Origin: Chelonoidis abingdonii
Lineage: Eukaryota; Chordata; Testudines; Testudinidae
Assembly: GCF_003597395.2 (NCBI RefSeq)
Contig: NC_133773.1
Coordinates: 60,749,407-60,813,406 of the forward strand
Length of the DNA: 64,000 bases
Reading direction: 5' to 3'
Both the position numbers and the translations under genes were made by a program. Numbering within the stretch: position 1 is the first letter of the stretch; each line of letters opens with the position of its first letter. Shown piece by piece: positions 1 to 11,293 of this stretch. Below the pieces are notes generated by a model that saw nothing but the letters and a program-made list of their open reading frames with translations, was not told the origin of the DNA and ran no database searches.

Positions 1-573
1 CTATGCATCGATATTTGGAAGGGATCCAAGGGTCCCTGACAACAAAAGAATAACATTAAGTGATTTTGTAAAAAGTGTAAGGAATGAAGTAGAGTTTCCA
101 ACTGGGGAAACATAGCTCCTCGATACTGCAACATTATTTCTGTTCTGATCAGAGATAACAAGAATGTTCTCCATAGACTGACGCAGGAAATACAAATAGA
201 TATTAGCCTTAGAGTTTGTCTATACTGGCAAATTTTGTTGCCAAAAACTGCCTTAGCGTACACACTGCAATTGGACTTTTGTCGGAAAAAAAGCCCAGTT
301 TTGGTGACAAAAAACTTCCACCCCTGTGAGAGACTTGTCTTTTCCCCTCCCTTTATTGTCGACAAACAGCCAGTGTAGACACCATGCCTTTTTTTTTTCC
401 CCCCAATTTTATTGGCCTCCAGAAACTGTCTCACAATTCCCATGCTGCCACTCTGGTCAGAGGTTTGAACTCCGCTGCCCTGCAGCCAACCTGCCCCTCC
501 CCCTTGCAAGCCTCAGGAATTTTAAATCTCTTTTCCTGCTTCCCGGCTTCCCATGTGAGATTCCCAGGTAAGC

Positions 574-1024
574 ATGGCTGGCTATCGCACCAAACGCTCT
601 GCCACTTGGACCACACCTGAGCTGTTGGATCTGATCAGTATACAGGGAGATGAGTCTGTTCAGTCACAGCTGTGACTGACGAAGAATCAGGACACATATG
701 GGCAAATTTCTGAGGCTTGTGCAAAAAGGGCTATGATTGGGGCACGCAGTGGTGCACGGCGAAGATAAAGGAGCTGAGGTAGGTGTACCATAAGGCGTGG
801 GAGGCACAGGTGACCCCACTTCCATTGGCAATAGCCCCGTGGATACTTCACGGGCAGCAGAAAGAGGGGATAACTCAGAGGCTGAAATTCTGGATGAAGA
901 AGCTAGAGAGAGCTAGAAAAGGATGTGGAACTCCCAGCGGGGTCACCCAGCGGGACAGGCAGCCAGGAACTTTTCTCCACTCCAGAAGTGCTCTACAGGG
1001 AGCAGGAAGCAGATGAGATGCTGG
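574..1024 (+). pseudogene. SANT/Myb-like (trihelix) DNA-binding protein of Harbinger element D, exon 1, broken
   Basis: An ATG at 574 opens a frame with the motif RSATWTTPELLDLI, the first helix of the SANT/trihelix domain encoded by the second gene of Harbinger elements. The frame meets a TGA at 673. Similarity continues in shifted frames through QISEACAKR, a degraded RDTQQC region and KELR*VYHKAWEAQ, ending at a good splice donor (GG|GTAAGT at 1025). Known role in the family: the SANT protein binds the element's terminal regions and helps bring the transposase into the nucleus. This copy cannot make a full protein. Exon 2 is at 1739. Confidence 0.7.
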
Positions 1025-1118
1025 GTAAGTTGCTGTGGCTTGTAGAATTCATTGTAGAATGAATCGAAAAATGGGAGACAGGTACTGTTTTATGTGAGTT
1101 GGACATTGCTCTGTGTAG

Positions 1119-1313
1119 CTAATCTGCATGGCCAAGCAGGGTGTCGATGGACATCAAGTCCTGCAGGGAATCCTCCAGAGAGAGGCTCTGGAAAGTTTCC
1201 AAGAGGTACTTGTTAATCCTCTGCTGCAGATTCCAAGGGATTGTAGCCTTGTTAGTTCCCCCATCATAGGAAACTGTACCATGCCTTTTAGCAATCACTG
1301 GAGCTGGGACCAA
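1119..1313 (-). pseudogene. ORF X of Harbinger element D (antisense in SANT intron)
   Basis: This 64-codon open frame contains TVSYDGG, NLQQRI, KYL and SLED, a pattern also found at 63,363-63,500 (copy C), 43,560-43,680 (copy B) and, in degraded form, near 26,940-27,040 (copy A). In each copy it lies in the intron of the SANT gene on the opposite strand, which is the transposase strand in A-C. The conserved core looks like an amphipathic helix. I do not recognise the family. It could be a small third element-encoded protein, an extra exon of the transposase transcript, or simply shared nucleotide ancestry. Confidence 0.45.
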
Positions 1314-1738
1314 AGTTGCACATAGCTGAGCTGCATATAGACGGGAGTGAAAGCCACAAGCTTGCAGTAGTTGTGCCCTGGTTTCCCTGCTTACCCGCAG
1401 CAGTGAGATGTCAGCAAGCAGGTTGTCCGCCTGTGAAAAAGTGTGTGATAATTTTAGAATGAGTTCCCTGCAAAGCTACTCTGCAAGCCGTGACTGTTTT
1501 GTCCATATGCACAACTGCCTTCCCCCCCCACTCTCGACACTCACCATGACTGGGGTGCTCGTAGAGCTGTGTGCCTTTCTAAAGTCAGTGAGAAAGTGAT
1601 AGCTACTACTTGCAAAAGGCCCTTGTTACTGAAGTGTTTCAGTAGTTTGCTGGAATGTAACAATCCCACTTCTGTGCACTGTCCACAGCAGCCAAGACCT
1701 TTAGGCACACACCACGCACCCCTGCCCACTGGCTTCAG

Positions 1739-1830
1739 CAGATAAGGAAGAAGCCAAGACGCAGCAAAGAAAACATGTTCAGGGAGGTGCTGCAGTGCAA
1801 TGGGAACTTGTCTGTCCTGCTAGGCACACT
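1739..1830 (+). pseudogene. SANT/Myb-like gene of Harbinger element D, exon 2 remnant
   Basis: An acceptor (CTTCAG at 1733-1738) is followed by a basic segment KKPRRSKENMFREVLQ. It matches in position and character the IRRRRKRTRDEMFSEIM segment of copy C (minus strand, 62,421-62,624). The frame closes within about 40 codons. The intron from 1025 to 1738 contains ORF X on the other strand, as in copies A-C. Confidence 0.55.
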
Positions 1831-2679
1831 GGAGGAACTGTGAGAAAATAGTGAAAAACTATCAGCACTCAAGTGGCACAGGCTGCATCCTCACTGCAAA
1901 GTGGTGGGTTACCAGTCCAAACAAATGCAGCTCCTACAGTTTATCCTGCAGCCCTAGACAGGCATGAACTGTAAGCACTGGCAAGCTCACTTGGCGGAGT
2001 TAGGGGTAACTCCAGAAACTTGAGTGAACTCTGCAATGAAGACATACCCTTAGGTACACATCCCCACTGCAACGCCTCACCCACATTGTGTTCTTATTAG
2101 ACTCATAGACTCATAGACGTTAAGGTCAGAAGGGACCATTATGATCATCTAGTCTGACCTTCCGCACAAAGGCCACAGAATCCTACCCATCCACATCTAT
2201 AACAAACCCCTAACCTATGTCTGAGTTATTAAAGTCTTCAAATTGTGGTTTGAAGACCTCAAGCTGCAGAGAATCCTCCAGCAAGTGACCCATGCCCCAC
2301 ACTGCAGAGGAAGGCAAAAAGCCTCCAGGGCCTCTGCCAATCTGCCCCGGAGAAAAATTCCTTCTTGACCCCAAATATGGCGATCAGCTAAACCCTGAGC
2401 ATGTGGGCAAGACTCACCAGCCAGCACCCAGGAAAGAATTCTCTGCAGTAACTCAGATCCCATCCCATCCAACATCCCCTCACAGACCATTGAGCAGACT
2501 TATCTGCTGATAATCCAAGATCAATTGCCCAAATTAAACTATCCCATCATATCATCCCCTCCATATACTTATCAAGCTTAGTCTTAGCCAGAATAATGTC
2601 TTTTGCCCCACTTTTCCCTTGGGAAGGCTGTTTCCAAGAACTTCACTCACTGTAATGGTTTAGAAAAACCTTTGTCTAA

Positions 2680-4640
2680 TTTTAGTCTAAACTTCTCTAG
2701 TGTCTCAGTTTATACCCATTTGTTCTTGTTTCCCACATAGTTTTCGTACTAGCTTAAATAATTCCTTCTCTCCTCCCATATAAATGTTAATCCCTCTCGA
2801 TATATTTAAAGAGCAAGGAGGCCATATCCCCTCCCTAACCTTCTTTGGTTGGCTAAGACAAGCCAGAGCTCTTTGGGAAGTCTCTCCTTCAAGTAAGGAC
2901 ACGGTTATATGTACACCATTTGGAGTCACTCTCAGTATACACTGTCTCTGCACACACCATGTTGCCAGTTGAATTCATCCTTCTTAAAAACATTCAGATG
3001 AGCATGAACTGCACACAGTGATTCCATGGATGGAGGGTCCAGCTTCAGCGCCTTAATATAACAAGTACTAACACCTACTGTATCTTTGCTGGAAATACTC
3101 GCTTGATGCATCCTCAAAACGGCATTAGCTTTTCTAAATGGCCACACACAGGTTGGCGGCTCATATCATCTGTGATCAACCATACTCCCGAGGTCCTTCT
3201 CCTCCTCTGTTACTCTCAACTGATGCGTCCCCAATTTATACTAAATTCTGTTATAATCCCTAAATGCATGACCTTGCTTTTCACTTATTAATTTCATCCC
3301 TATTCTATTACTTCAGTTTACAAGGTCATCATCTTTCTGTATTGTATATCCCGGTCCTGTCCTGTGTTAGCAAACCTCCAGCTTTGCGTCAATTCGCAAA
3401 CTTTATTAGCACATTCCCACTTTTTGTGCCAAGTCCAGTAATAAAGGTTAATAAGATTGGTCCCAAAACGATTCTAAGAACTATCCAACAGTAACCTCTT
3501 CCAAGCCTGACAGTTTACCTCGTACGACCCGTTGTTGTCTCCTTTAACCAGTTCCTTATCCACCTTTCAATTTTCATATGATCTCCATCTTTTCCAATTT
3601 AACTAAATTCCCCATCATGGAACAATGTCAAATGCCTACTGAAATCGAGTAAAATTAATCTACTTGCCATTCCTTTGTCTAAATAATATTTCCCTTCTCA
3701 AAGGGCAGATAGGGTGGTTTGGCCACGATCTCCTTTGTGTAAACCATGTTGTATTGGTCCCAATTACCACCATTGACCTCAAGGTCCTAACTACTTTCTC
3801 CTTCAAAATTTTTCCAAGACCTTACATACTACAGATGTAAAACTAACAGGCCTATAGTTACTCGGATCACCACCTTTTTTCCCTTTCTTAAAAATAGGAA
3901 CTATGTTAGCATTCTCCAGTCATACGGTCAACAACCCTGAGTTCACCGTTCATTAAAATTCTGCTAATGACTTGCAATTTCCATGCCAGTTCCTTTAATA
4001 TTCTTGGTGAAGATTTTCTGGGCCCTCTGATTTTGTCCCATTAAGCTGTTCAAGTTTGGCTTCTACCTCAGATTTGGTATATCTACCTCCATATCCTCAT
4101 CCATTTGCATCTACCCATCCTCCTCATTCCCATTTGTCATCCTTCCATTATCCCTAAGCTCCTCATAACCTCATTAAAGACTGAGCAAAGTATTTATATT
4201 AATTCCCATGCTTAGTTATCCTTAACCTCGCTTTCCATCCTCAGTGTTTAGCGGTCCCACTTCTTCTTCTTTGTTTCTTCTTATTTATATTCCTATAGAA
4301 CCTTTTCTATTGGTTTTAATTCCCTTTGCAAGGTCCAACTCTACATGGCTTTTTAGGCCTTTCTCACTTTATCCCTACATGTTCTGACCTCACTAAGGTA
4401 GCTTGCTTGCTAATCCTGCCCATACTTCCACTCCTTGTAGCTTTCTGCTTTTTCTTAATCACCTCTCTGAGATGCTTGCTCATCCAGCTTGGTCTGCAAC
4501 TCTGCCTATGGTTTTTTTCCCTTTCTTGGGATGCAGGCACTGATGAAGTTTTCTGCAGCTTCGACTTAAAGTAATTCCAGGCCTCCTCCACCTTTAGATC
4601 CACAAGTCTTTCAGTCAATCCACTTCCCTAACTAATTTCT
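2680..4640 (-). pseudogene. CR1 ORF2 remnant: reverse transcriptase, inactive
   Basis: Minus-strand reading gives fragments of a non-LTR reverse transcriptase in the right order. The segment at 4364-4618 (VDLKVEEAWNYFKSKL, SCRPSWMSKHL) is the linker before the RT fingers. Further fragments follow down to the C-terminal region near 2800-3150, where the minus strand encodes degraded segments such as KANAVLRMHQASISSKD. The known activity is target-primed reverse transcription of the element's RNA. Frames are broken many times and no uninterrupted run exceeds about 85 codons, so it is inactive. Confidence 0.75.
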
Positions 4641-4659
4641 TTAATTCTTTAAAGTTAAA

Positions 4660-6062
4660 GCTCTCTTAATCGTTGGGCGAGCCTGCCATCCTAGAAGTCT
4701 ATTCCCTCCTTCTCAGGTGAAGTCCATCCTGAGAAACAGTCTTTCTGGTCCATAAATGCTTCCCAGTGGCCGTACATCCCAAAGCCCTCCTTATAGCACC
4801 ACTGCCTGAGCCATCTGTTGATCACCATAATCTTGTCACGGTCATAAACAGATAGCTAAGGGTTAATGTTTCTTTTACCTGAAAAGGGTTAACGAAGGGA
4901 ACCAACACCTGACCAGAGGACCAATCAGGAACCGGATTTTTCAAAGCTCAGGAGGGAATGTTTGGTCTGGGTCTTTTTCTGTCTCTCAGCTATGAGAGGG
5001 ATTTTCTATCTTCAAGCTTCTAATCTTCAGTTTCCAAGTTGTGGAATACAAGGTAGAAAAGAGTAATTTTTTGTTTTTTTGTATTATATGGGTGTGTATT
5101 GCGAGAATGTAAATTGTATTTTATAAGGCTGTTTATTCATAATTTTCTATAAGCAATAGCCTCGTATATCAGTCCTTGATCAGAGATCATGTTTAGTGTT
5201 TTCTTTCTTTTTATATAAAGCTTTCTTTTTAAGACCTGATTGAGTTTTCTCTGGGTAGGCTAAGGAACGAAGGGAAGGGAAATTCTCTTTGTGTTAGATC
5301 TACGGAGGGTGGATCTGAACAGCCTCAGGGGAAGAAGGAGGGGGGAGGGGAGAGATACTTAATCTCTCGGTGCTTGTGTTTCAAAGGACTTGAAGCTGTA
5401 TCTTCCAGGGGAAGCCTGGGAGGGGGTAAAGAGGAGACAAGGGGGGAGGTTATTTCCCTTTGTTGTAAGACTCAGGGCATCTGAGTCTTGGGGGTTTTGG
5501 GGAGACCCGAGGGAGTCAGGCCCTGGAAATTCCTGGCTGGTGGCAGCGATATCAGATCTAAGCTGGTAATTAAGCTTAAGAGGGTTCATGCTAGCTTCTC
5601 AGTTTATGAACGCTAAGGTTCAAATCTGAGTAGGAAGTTATGACAGTCACACCTTTGTTGCCCTTCTCTAGGAACCGGCAGAATCCCACTGAAGATCACC
5701 TGAGCCTCGATTTCCTTAAGCGTCTTCCCCAGTCTGACATAGTCTCCCTTGATATGTTGCAGCAAGAATCTAGCAGTATCATTCATTCCCACATGAAGGA
5801 CAATCAACGGATTCTTCCCCGCTCCTGTTAGGATCCTTTTCAGCCTCAGGTCCACATCCCGTATCTTAGCACCTGGCAGACAGCACACCCTTCTGTTCTC
5901 TGGATCAGCTCTAGTTACAGGCCTGTCTATTCTTCTCAGTAAGGAAACCCCAATCATGTAGACCTGCCTTTTCCTGATGACAGTGTGATTCTCCAGTCTA
6001 TCCCCTGCTCCCACTGGCTGCAAGTCCTCCCGATTCCTATTCACCCTTGCAATCCTCTGCAA
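4660..6062 (-). pseudogene. CR1 ORF1 remnant: esterase-like (SGNH) domain, split by an LTR
   Basis: The 149-codon minus-strand frame at 5613-6062 contains VYMIGVSLLRRIDRP, CCLPGAKIRDV, LIVLHVGMNDTA and VIFSGILPVPREG. These correspond to the conserved blocks of the SGNH/esterase-like domain in CR1 ORF1 proteins (block I GDS-like, degraded here to GVS; block III GxND, kept). After the LTR insertion the domain resumes at 4834 and below with VINRWLRQWCYKEGFGMYGHWEAF, ending in a degraded block V (SGWTSPEKEG instead of DGLHxTxxG). ORF1 proteins bind the element RNA, and the esterase role is uncertain. Loss of the block I Asp and block V His/Asp, plus the LTR, make this copy dead. Confidence 0.75.
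4840..5645 (+). mobile_element. Solo LTR (TGTCATAA family), copy 1, inside CR1 ORF1
   Basis: An 806-base insertion begins GGTCATAAACAGATAGCTAA (first base mutated from T) and ends TTATGACA. It is flanked by a perfect five-base duplication, GTCAC (4835-4839 and 5646-5650). The same unit occurs at 13,779-14,644 and, inverted, at 41,088-42,039. TG...CA ends, inverted terminal bases and a five-base duplication indicate a long terminal repeat left by recombination of an LTR retroelement. The central part carries TATAAAGC near 5213. Retroviral versus Gypsy class cannot be decided without internal sequence. Confidence 0.8.
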
Positions 6063-6249
6063 CCCATACCGTTATCCTCCTGGGGCTCATATTTGGTGTT
6101 GTCTCCATTGACTCCTCCCCTCTTCCTGTAGGACTAGCACCTCTTCTCTTTTTCCTTGTTTCTATTGTTTCTGCATTCATCCATGTGCATTTGGAGCCGT
6201 ATCATATCTCATGGTTCTTTTTGCAGAGACACTCTAGCATTCTTTCCCA

Positions 6250-6522
6250 ATGAATTGTTGGAGAAACTGTCTGTTCTTTGGGGGGAATTGTGAACTATCA
6301 GCACTTAAGTGATTTAGCCTGCATACTCACTGCAAAGTGGATGGGTTCCAGCCTGAGTTACAGCAGAGCCTGGGTTTTAACCCCCACCACAAAACATGTA
6401 AGATAGCCCAATCTTAAAAGCATTTCCAACCCGTGAGAAAAGTTTTGCTGTGTGGATGGGAGAAGGGTTAAGGCTAAAACCTGGGTAAGAGCCTAGGTTA
6501 ACTGTGCAGTGAAGACATATCC
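6250..6522. repeat. Right-end fragment of a Harbinger D-type element
   Basis: Similar to 1800-2049, with shared blocks CTATCAGCACT, TCACTGCAAAGTGG and the end TGCAGTGAAGACATAT. It is followed by TTA (6523-6525) as in element D. The left part is missing where CR1 begins, so the CR1 may have landed in or next to a second D-type copy. Confidence 0.5.
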
Positions 6523-6525
6523 TTA

Positions 6526-9500
6526 CAGTCATAAAAGAGCACACCATGTTCAGATTCTAGAATTTACAGGCTTTTGGACCAAACCACAAATTCATATCCA
6601 GATGGCAGTTTCAGACCCTTCAAAGTTGAAGGGTATTTGGATCAGGGGTTCTGATTCAGCCAATTAGAGGTGAGAGACATAATCTGATCTGGATCCCAGA
6701 TTAGATTCTAAAGCATCTTTTAGATTTGGGGGTGTTCACATGAGGGTGTTGGTTAATCTTTTTCTCCAGAGAACATTTCATCTCGGCAGCACCTTTTATT
6801 GCTGAAGCAGTCGCATCTTCACTGTTGAGACACACACACACTTAATATGGGCAAAAACAACACTATAGCAATGAGAAATTTGGAAGAGGAGAATGTAAAA
6901 TATGACATATAAAACCTTTGTCCCACCTCTCACAATTAGGAGAAATATAAATTTCTAAAGGGATTAATATTATCATCCAGTCTCAGAGCAGGACAGATAA
7001 GAAGTTTATGGGAAAAAGGGACAAATAATGAAGAGCAGTTGTTCTGGAGTAAACAGTCTGTTTTTACCTGCTGGTTGCATTGGCTGAATGCTCATATACT
7101 GCTGTAGCAATAGGGTTCACAATACTTTGGATTAGCACTAAAGAACTTTGACAGTTGCAGTAAATGAGCCTTGAGCTTTTGATTTTTATTTCATGACCAG
7201 TCAGGTGTGCAGGTCACATTCCAGCCTCATTAGCAAATGATGGCAATTGAACATTAGTTATTAATTCTCCAGTTTATGAACCTTTAGCAACTGAAGCTCA
7301 GTAATGCTGACATACAGTAATGTTAGCTGAACTGGAGGTTCCTCAATCTAGCAAGACCTTTTAACTTTTGGACCTTTAAAAAATATCAAGTACTTGAAAA
7401 AATTTACAATTAATTGCCAGACAGGCTCGCAGCTGCAGATTTAATAGTGTGCTACTGCTATAATTAGCATTGGTTGAACGTTTCCATTTTGACCCCCGTT
7501 TTAGTTGCTCAACACTTACATCTACTGGGCTGAAATTTTACAGGCCTGGCTTCTACCTGAAGATGACTATAAACAATAAAGTGATTGACCATCTGCCCTT
7601 CCTGAGAGGTGAACTCCCTTCCCTGAGTGCAGTAGTCCTTGGTAATGCCACAAGCAACATCTTGCACTGGCAGGGTTGAATTAGTCTTTTCCTACAGCCT
7701 CAACTCTCTAGTGGCCCAACTCTTACACCCCCTCCGTGTGGGTTACCAGGGCAAAGCTTTTGGGTAACAATTTTAAATATTCAGAACTTTCTAGTCTACA
7801 AACAAAGGTGAAAATGTGGTCTGTCAAAAGGAATCGGGGTGAGGAGGGGAAGAGCTGTTAACTGTGCATTTCTATTACATCCATCACTGAGTCTGAGGCA
7901 TCTAGAAATCATATTATAATTAAGTAAAGCATAATTCAAGGCATGCACTCATCTCTCCTTTTGGATTGCAAGAGGGGAATTCTATTTGTGTCATACATTT
8001 GAATGTGGTTTTGTGCATAGTATCATTCCTGTCTCTCTCTCTCTAAGAGAGATTTGATGCACATGAGTGGTGGTAAGAGGGTAGATTTATTTCCTGGTCC
8101 TTGTCATATGACACAGGCCATCGTTACACACAGTGAAATGTTATATGATAGTGTTTAGCATCCACTGACTGGCTACCGTTACAATTTCCAGTGAAATTTT
8201 GCAAGTCATCTTCTAATCTCCTCATTACCTTAACACTGACATTAATTAATTCCTTGGTCTCTGAAATTTCATTCCCCTTTCCCAAGAACCCCCTGTAAAA
8301 ATGAATACCATAACTACTGTCAGAATTCTTGGGTAATCCATCCAAACTTCAGGTGTTGGTTCTCATTATGATTGCATGTTTATATGCATTGCTTTTCTTG
8401 CGGTGACTACTCTGAGCATTAGAGCTGTAGAAATATTGAAATGCCAGCATACTCCATGTGTATAAATACAGACCAGGCACATAAAGTAAAGGGTGCTTAG
8501 GAAAAATCCACTTCTTACATATATCCATGGTCCAGCTGGACACAATTAAATATAATTTGTGTAGTGTGATCAAAAACATATTTGATGGATGGACAATTTA
8601 CCATTCAGCCCTGTCACCATCATTCCTTTAACACAAATATAACTAATCCTTTTAAAAGGTAATCTCTTTCTGTAGCAAGTGTTATCTGAATACAAACAGT
8701 GGAGCAAGAGGGAGGAGGAAATCCCTGAGTACGCACTGCACATAATAAAAAAAACTGACTAGAATCCATTTAACTAAAATAGAGATTCAAAATGGAGTCC
8801 ATTGGAAATTGCGTTTACTTAATTTCTGATTTGTCCGATACCAGAGTTTCAGAGTCCTACCACTTCAATCCTTTAATGCTGAAAAAAAAATCAGTGGCAG
8901 ATTTCAGATTCCTAAATATGATTCTCACATATCCAGTCCACTTGCAACCTGTCTGGGTACAAATTTGCCCCTCCTAGGACCCTCACACAAGCCTTTGTCC
9001 ATGGTGTGCTCCATACGTTAAGCAGTAGCTTACAGCATTGCAGAAATTATAACCAGTGTTGCAGGCCACAGGGAAACCTGCTGTAACTTATATAGGTCCC
9101 TGGGGCTTTCTGAGTTGCTCTGGGGGCCATTTCAGCCCCCAGAGCAACCCAGAATTGGAAGGACACAGCTGGTACTTAAAGACACCTTATTTTCCCCCTC
9201 TCTCTAAGCTGCAAGTTTGGTGCTGTGATTTGTATGGGTGCTTCACAGAAACTCACTCCTAGCCTTTCAGCTGCTGCATCTCTAAAGTCTTCCAAGCTCT
9301 CTTCTAGATTGGGATAGGATTGCCCACTTCAGCAAACATTAAGGCCATCCCCATGTTGCAGTAATTAACTTTATTTTAATCCACTATCCATAGACAAGAA
9401 CATGCTTCCTAAGTCATTATAGTCAACAGAGGAGTCTTTCTACTGACTTCAGTGGGCTTTGGATCAGGCCTGAACTTCTCAATTTATCCACAGGACACAT

Positions 9501-10879
9501 TTAGTGTGAGCAGCATCGGTGGAAGTTCTTACAGGCTCCCTGACAACGTGCTTCTGTGCTGACCTAATGGGATCATATCCTGGGTGAAATGGCCAATACC
9601 ATTCCAATTCAATCCTAAAACTCTCTGCTGAAAATGATTACAAAGCTGCCAATTACTGCCAACTATGGCAATATTTTTGAGATGTAAACACTTATTAATG
9701 AAGTGGACAGAGATGACTAAATCTATTCTGGAGTGAAAATTCCAAGAGTTGACACAAATTCATTTGAAATTAAAAAAACAAAAAAATAAAAAAACAAAAA
9801 CATGAAACAAAAATTATGGTAGCTTGTCAGGTATAAGGTGAAAGGGAAATCCGGCTAGCTGGTAATGTGAAAATGACTAGCGTCTTTAAGGATAAGATTT
9901 AATATACTGCTCACAGAAATCCATCACATTCAATTATTTTATGACAGATAGTATAACTTCATGTTTGTGTGATAGGGAAATATACCATTCTGTGTTCCCA
10001 GAATATTGCATTGTTAAAACATTCCTTGAACAATTCTTTTCTTTACCCTTCAATAAATGACTATCGGTACTACTGTGAGCATAAAATAGCATCCACAAAA
10101 CATCTGCTACAAATACTATTTTAGATCCATTGCTGACATGAATACTCAAGAATAAAACATGTATTAAAGCTAAAAAGAAGGAGAAATGGTAGCTTACATA
10201 TAGGTACCCAGCTTGCAACACAGAAAAATCAAATACACCTGGAAAACAGAGGCTATTTTGCTATAAAATATGCTGTGAGGAAGGCCAGGGCAGAAGATGA
10301 GCAGTAGCTAATGAGGACGGGTAACATTCCCCTCTCTAATGCCCCAGCTCTCTCTTTAACATCCCTGGTATTGCTTCAGAGGTAGCATTCCTCACCAACC
10401 TCTCTGTATGGCAGATTGCTTTCCATACCTGTCAGCTGGCTGGTTTGCAATTCCAGCTGCCTTTGTGCCAGGTGTGAAAGAGCAGAGACTTCTGCAGTGT
10501 ACAAGCAGATATCTGGCACACTGGGCAAGCGGTATCAGTGAGTCAGTAGCAATAAACTGGACTAGAACTGTGTTCAAAGAGCTTGGACTGCCTATATTAA
10601 AGTTCAGACAGTCTTGTTTACTTTTGTCCCTACAGTCTTGAGAAATTTGTCCTACATATTTCCTCCCTTAAAACATTTTTTACCTCAGCGTGTGGGTTTT
10701 AATATCTTCCTTCCACTACCAGTTCCATCTGCATTGACTACTGTTGATATAGTTGAGAAAATGAGTTTATTTTTGCTCTCTCCTCTTGTCCTGATTTAGT
10801 TCTTATATCCAGGTTGTGTCTCATCCACTTTTCCTCCCAAATCCTAGTTCATGTTATTTAATTTATCTCCCATAACCAT
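6526..10879. other. AT-rich non-coding stretch without recognised genes
   Basis: No convincing reading frame or splice-bounded exon seen. It contains a (CA) tract near 6832, a (TC) tract near 8031-8044 followed by AAGAGAGA, an A-rich stretch at 9770-9805 and a perfect hairpin at 9114-9148. The segment around 7190-7270 has several TAAT/ATTA cores (TTAGTTATTAATTCTCC), which can occur in conserved enhancers, but nothing here proves that. Confidence 0.5.
9114..9148. repeat. Perfect 14-bp inverted repeat (hairpin)
   Basis: GTTGCTCTGGGGGC (9114-9127) pairs exactly with GCCCCCAGAGCAAC (9135-9148) around the seven-base loop CATTTCA. It is isolated, GC-rich and not part of a terminal repeat that I can identify. 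Confidence 0.8.
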
Positions 10880-11123
10880 CACCTTCTTTCTCCATCACTT
10901 GTAAGCATAGATGCTGACTCTCCGCTGGAAATTGCTAATGGCTCAGATATCTCCTTGAGCATTCTAGGATGTATTTTATCAGGCCCTGGTGACTTGAAAA
11001 CATCTAACTTGTCTAAGCAATTTTTATCTTGTTCTTTCCCTATTTTAGCCTCTGATCCTACCTCATTTTCACTGGCCTTTACTATGTTAGATGTCCAATT
11101 GCTACTAATCTTTTCGTTGAAAA
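10880..11123 (-). mobile_element. CR1/L3-type LINE fragment (start of reverse transcriptase)
   Basis: The minus strand encodes CLDKLDVFKSPGPDKIHPRM, LKEISEP and NEKISSNWTSNIVKASENEV, the conserved stretch before the RT fingers in CR1-type LINEs (compare KSxGPDxIHPR). A mariner-type MITE begins immediately at 11,124-11,126. The terminal 64 bases (11,060-11,123) reappear inverted inside another MITE copy at 15,251-15,314. Confidence 0.75.
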
Positions 11124-11125
11124 TA

Positions 11126-11291
11126 CTACCTCGATATAATGCCACCCGATATAACACAAATTTGGATATAACACGGTAAAGCAGTGCTCTGGGGGGGCGG
11201 GGCTGCACACTCCAGTGGATCAAAGAAAGTTCAATATAGCACGGTAAGATATTTTGGCTCCCAAGGACAGTATTATATCGAGGTAGAGGTG
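11126..11291. mobile_element. Tc1/mariner-type MITE, simple copy
   Basis: It is flanked by TA on both sides (11,124-11,125 and 11,292-11,293). The inverted ends are CTACCTCGATATAA and TTATATCGAGGTAGAGGTG. Internal motifs (GATATAACAC, a GC-rich centre with GGGGGGGCGGGGC) match the copy at 15,064. TA duplication plus inverted repeats and no coding capacity indicate a non-autonomous mariner-like element. Confidence 0.75.
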
Positions 11292-11293
11292 TA

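Larger units (their letters stand above)
212..2049. mobile_element. PIF/Harbinger-type element D: SANT gene only, no transposase
   Basis: Both ends are flanked by TTA (209-211 and 2050-2052), the three-base target duplication typical of PIF/Harbinger elements. The ends form an imperfect inverted repeat: GAGTTTGTCTATACTGGCA on the left, and GGGTATGTCTTCATTGCAG when the right end is read in reverse. Inside are a broken two-exon SANT/Myb gene on the plus strand and ORF X on the minus strand in its intron. Copies A-C have a transposase gene beyond the SANT gene; here the element stops about 300 bases after SANT exon 2. It is probably a non-autonomous derivative of a different subfamily from A-C. 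Its right 250 bases recur at 6250-6522. Confidence 0.6.
2096..6250 (-). mobile_element. CR1 LINE, 5'-truncated and diverged, interrupted by a solo LTR
   Basis: Read on the minus strand, this is a CR1 retrotransposon: ORF1 with an esterase-like domain, then reverse transcriptase, then a 3' UTR ending at about 2096. The short repeated motif AGACTCAT at 2099-2117 is typical of a CR1 3' end. Many stops and frameshifts show an old copy. A solo LTR (4840-5645) sits inside ORF1. No endonuclease domain was found between ORF1 and the reverse transcriptase, so the usual order ORF1 / endonuclease-reverse transcriptase appears internally deleted. The right boundary is approximate and abuts a repeat at 6250-6522. 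Confidence 0.85.

Noticed and set aside
6526..10879. tRNA gene or tRNA-derived SINE
   Set aside because: No A-box/B-box pair or cloverleaf could be made out by eye here or elsewhere in the window.
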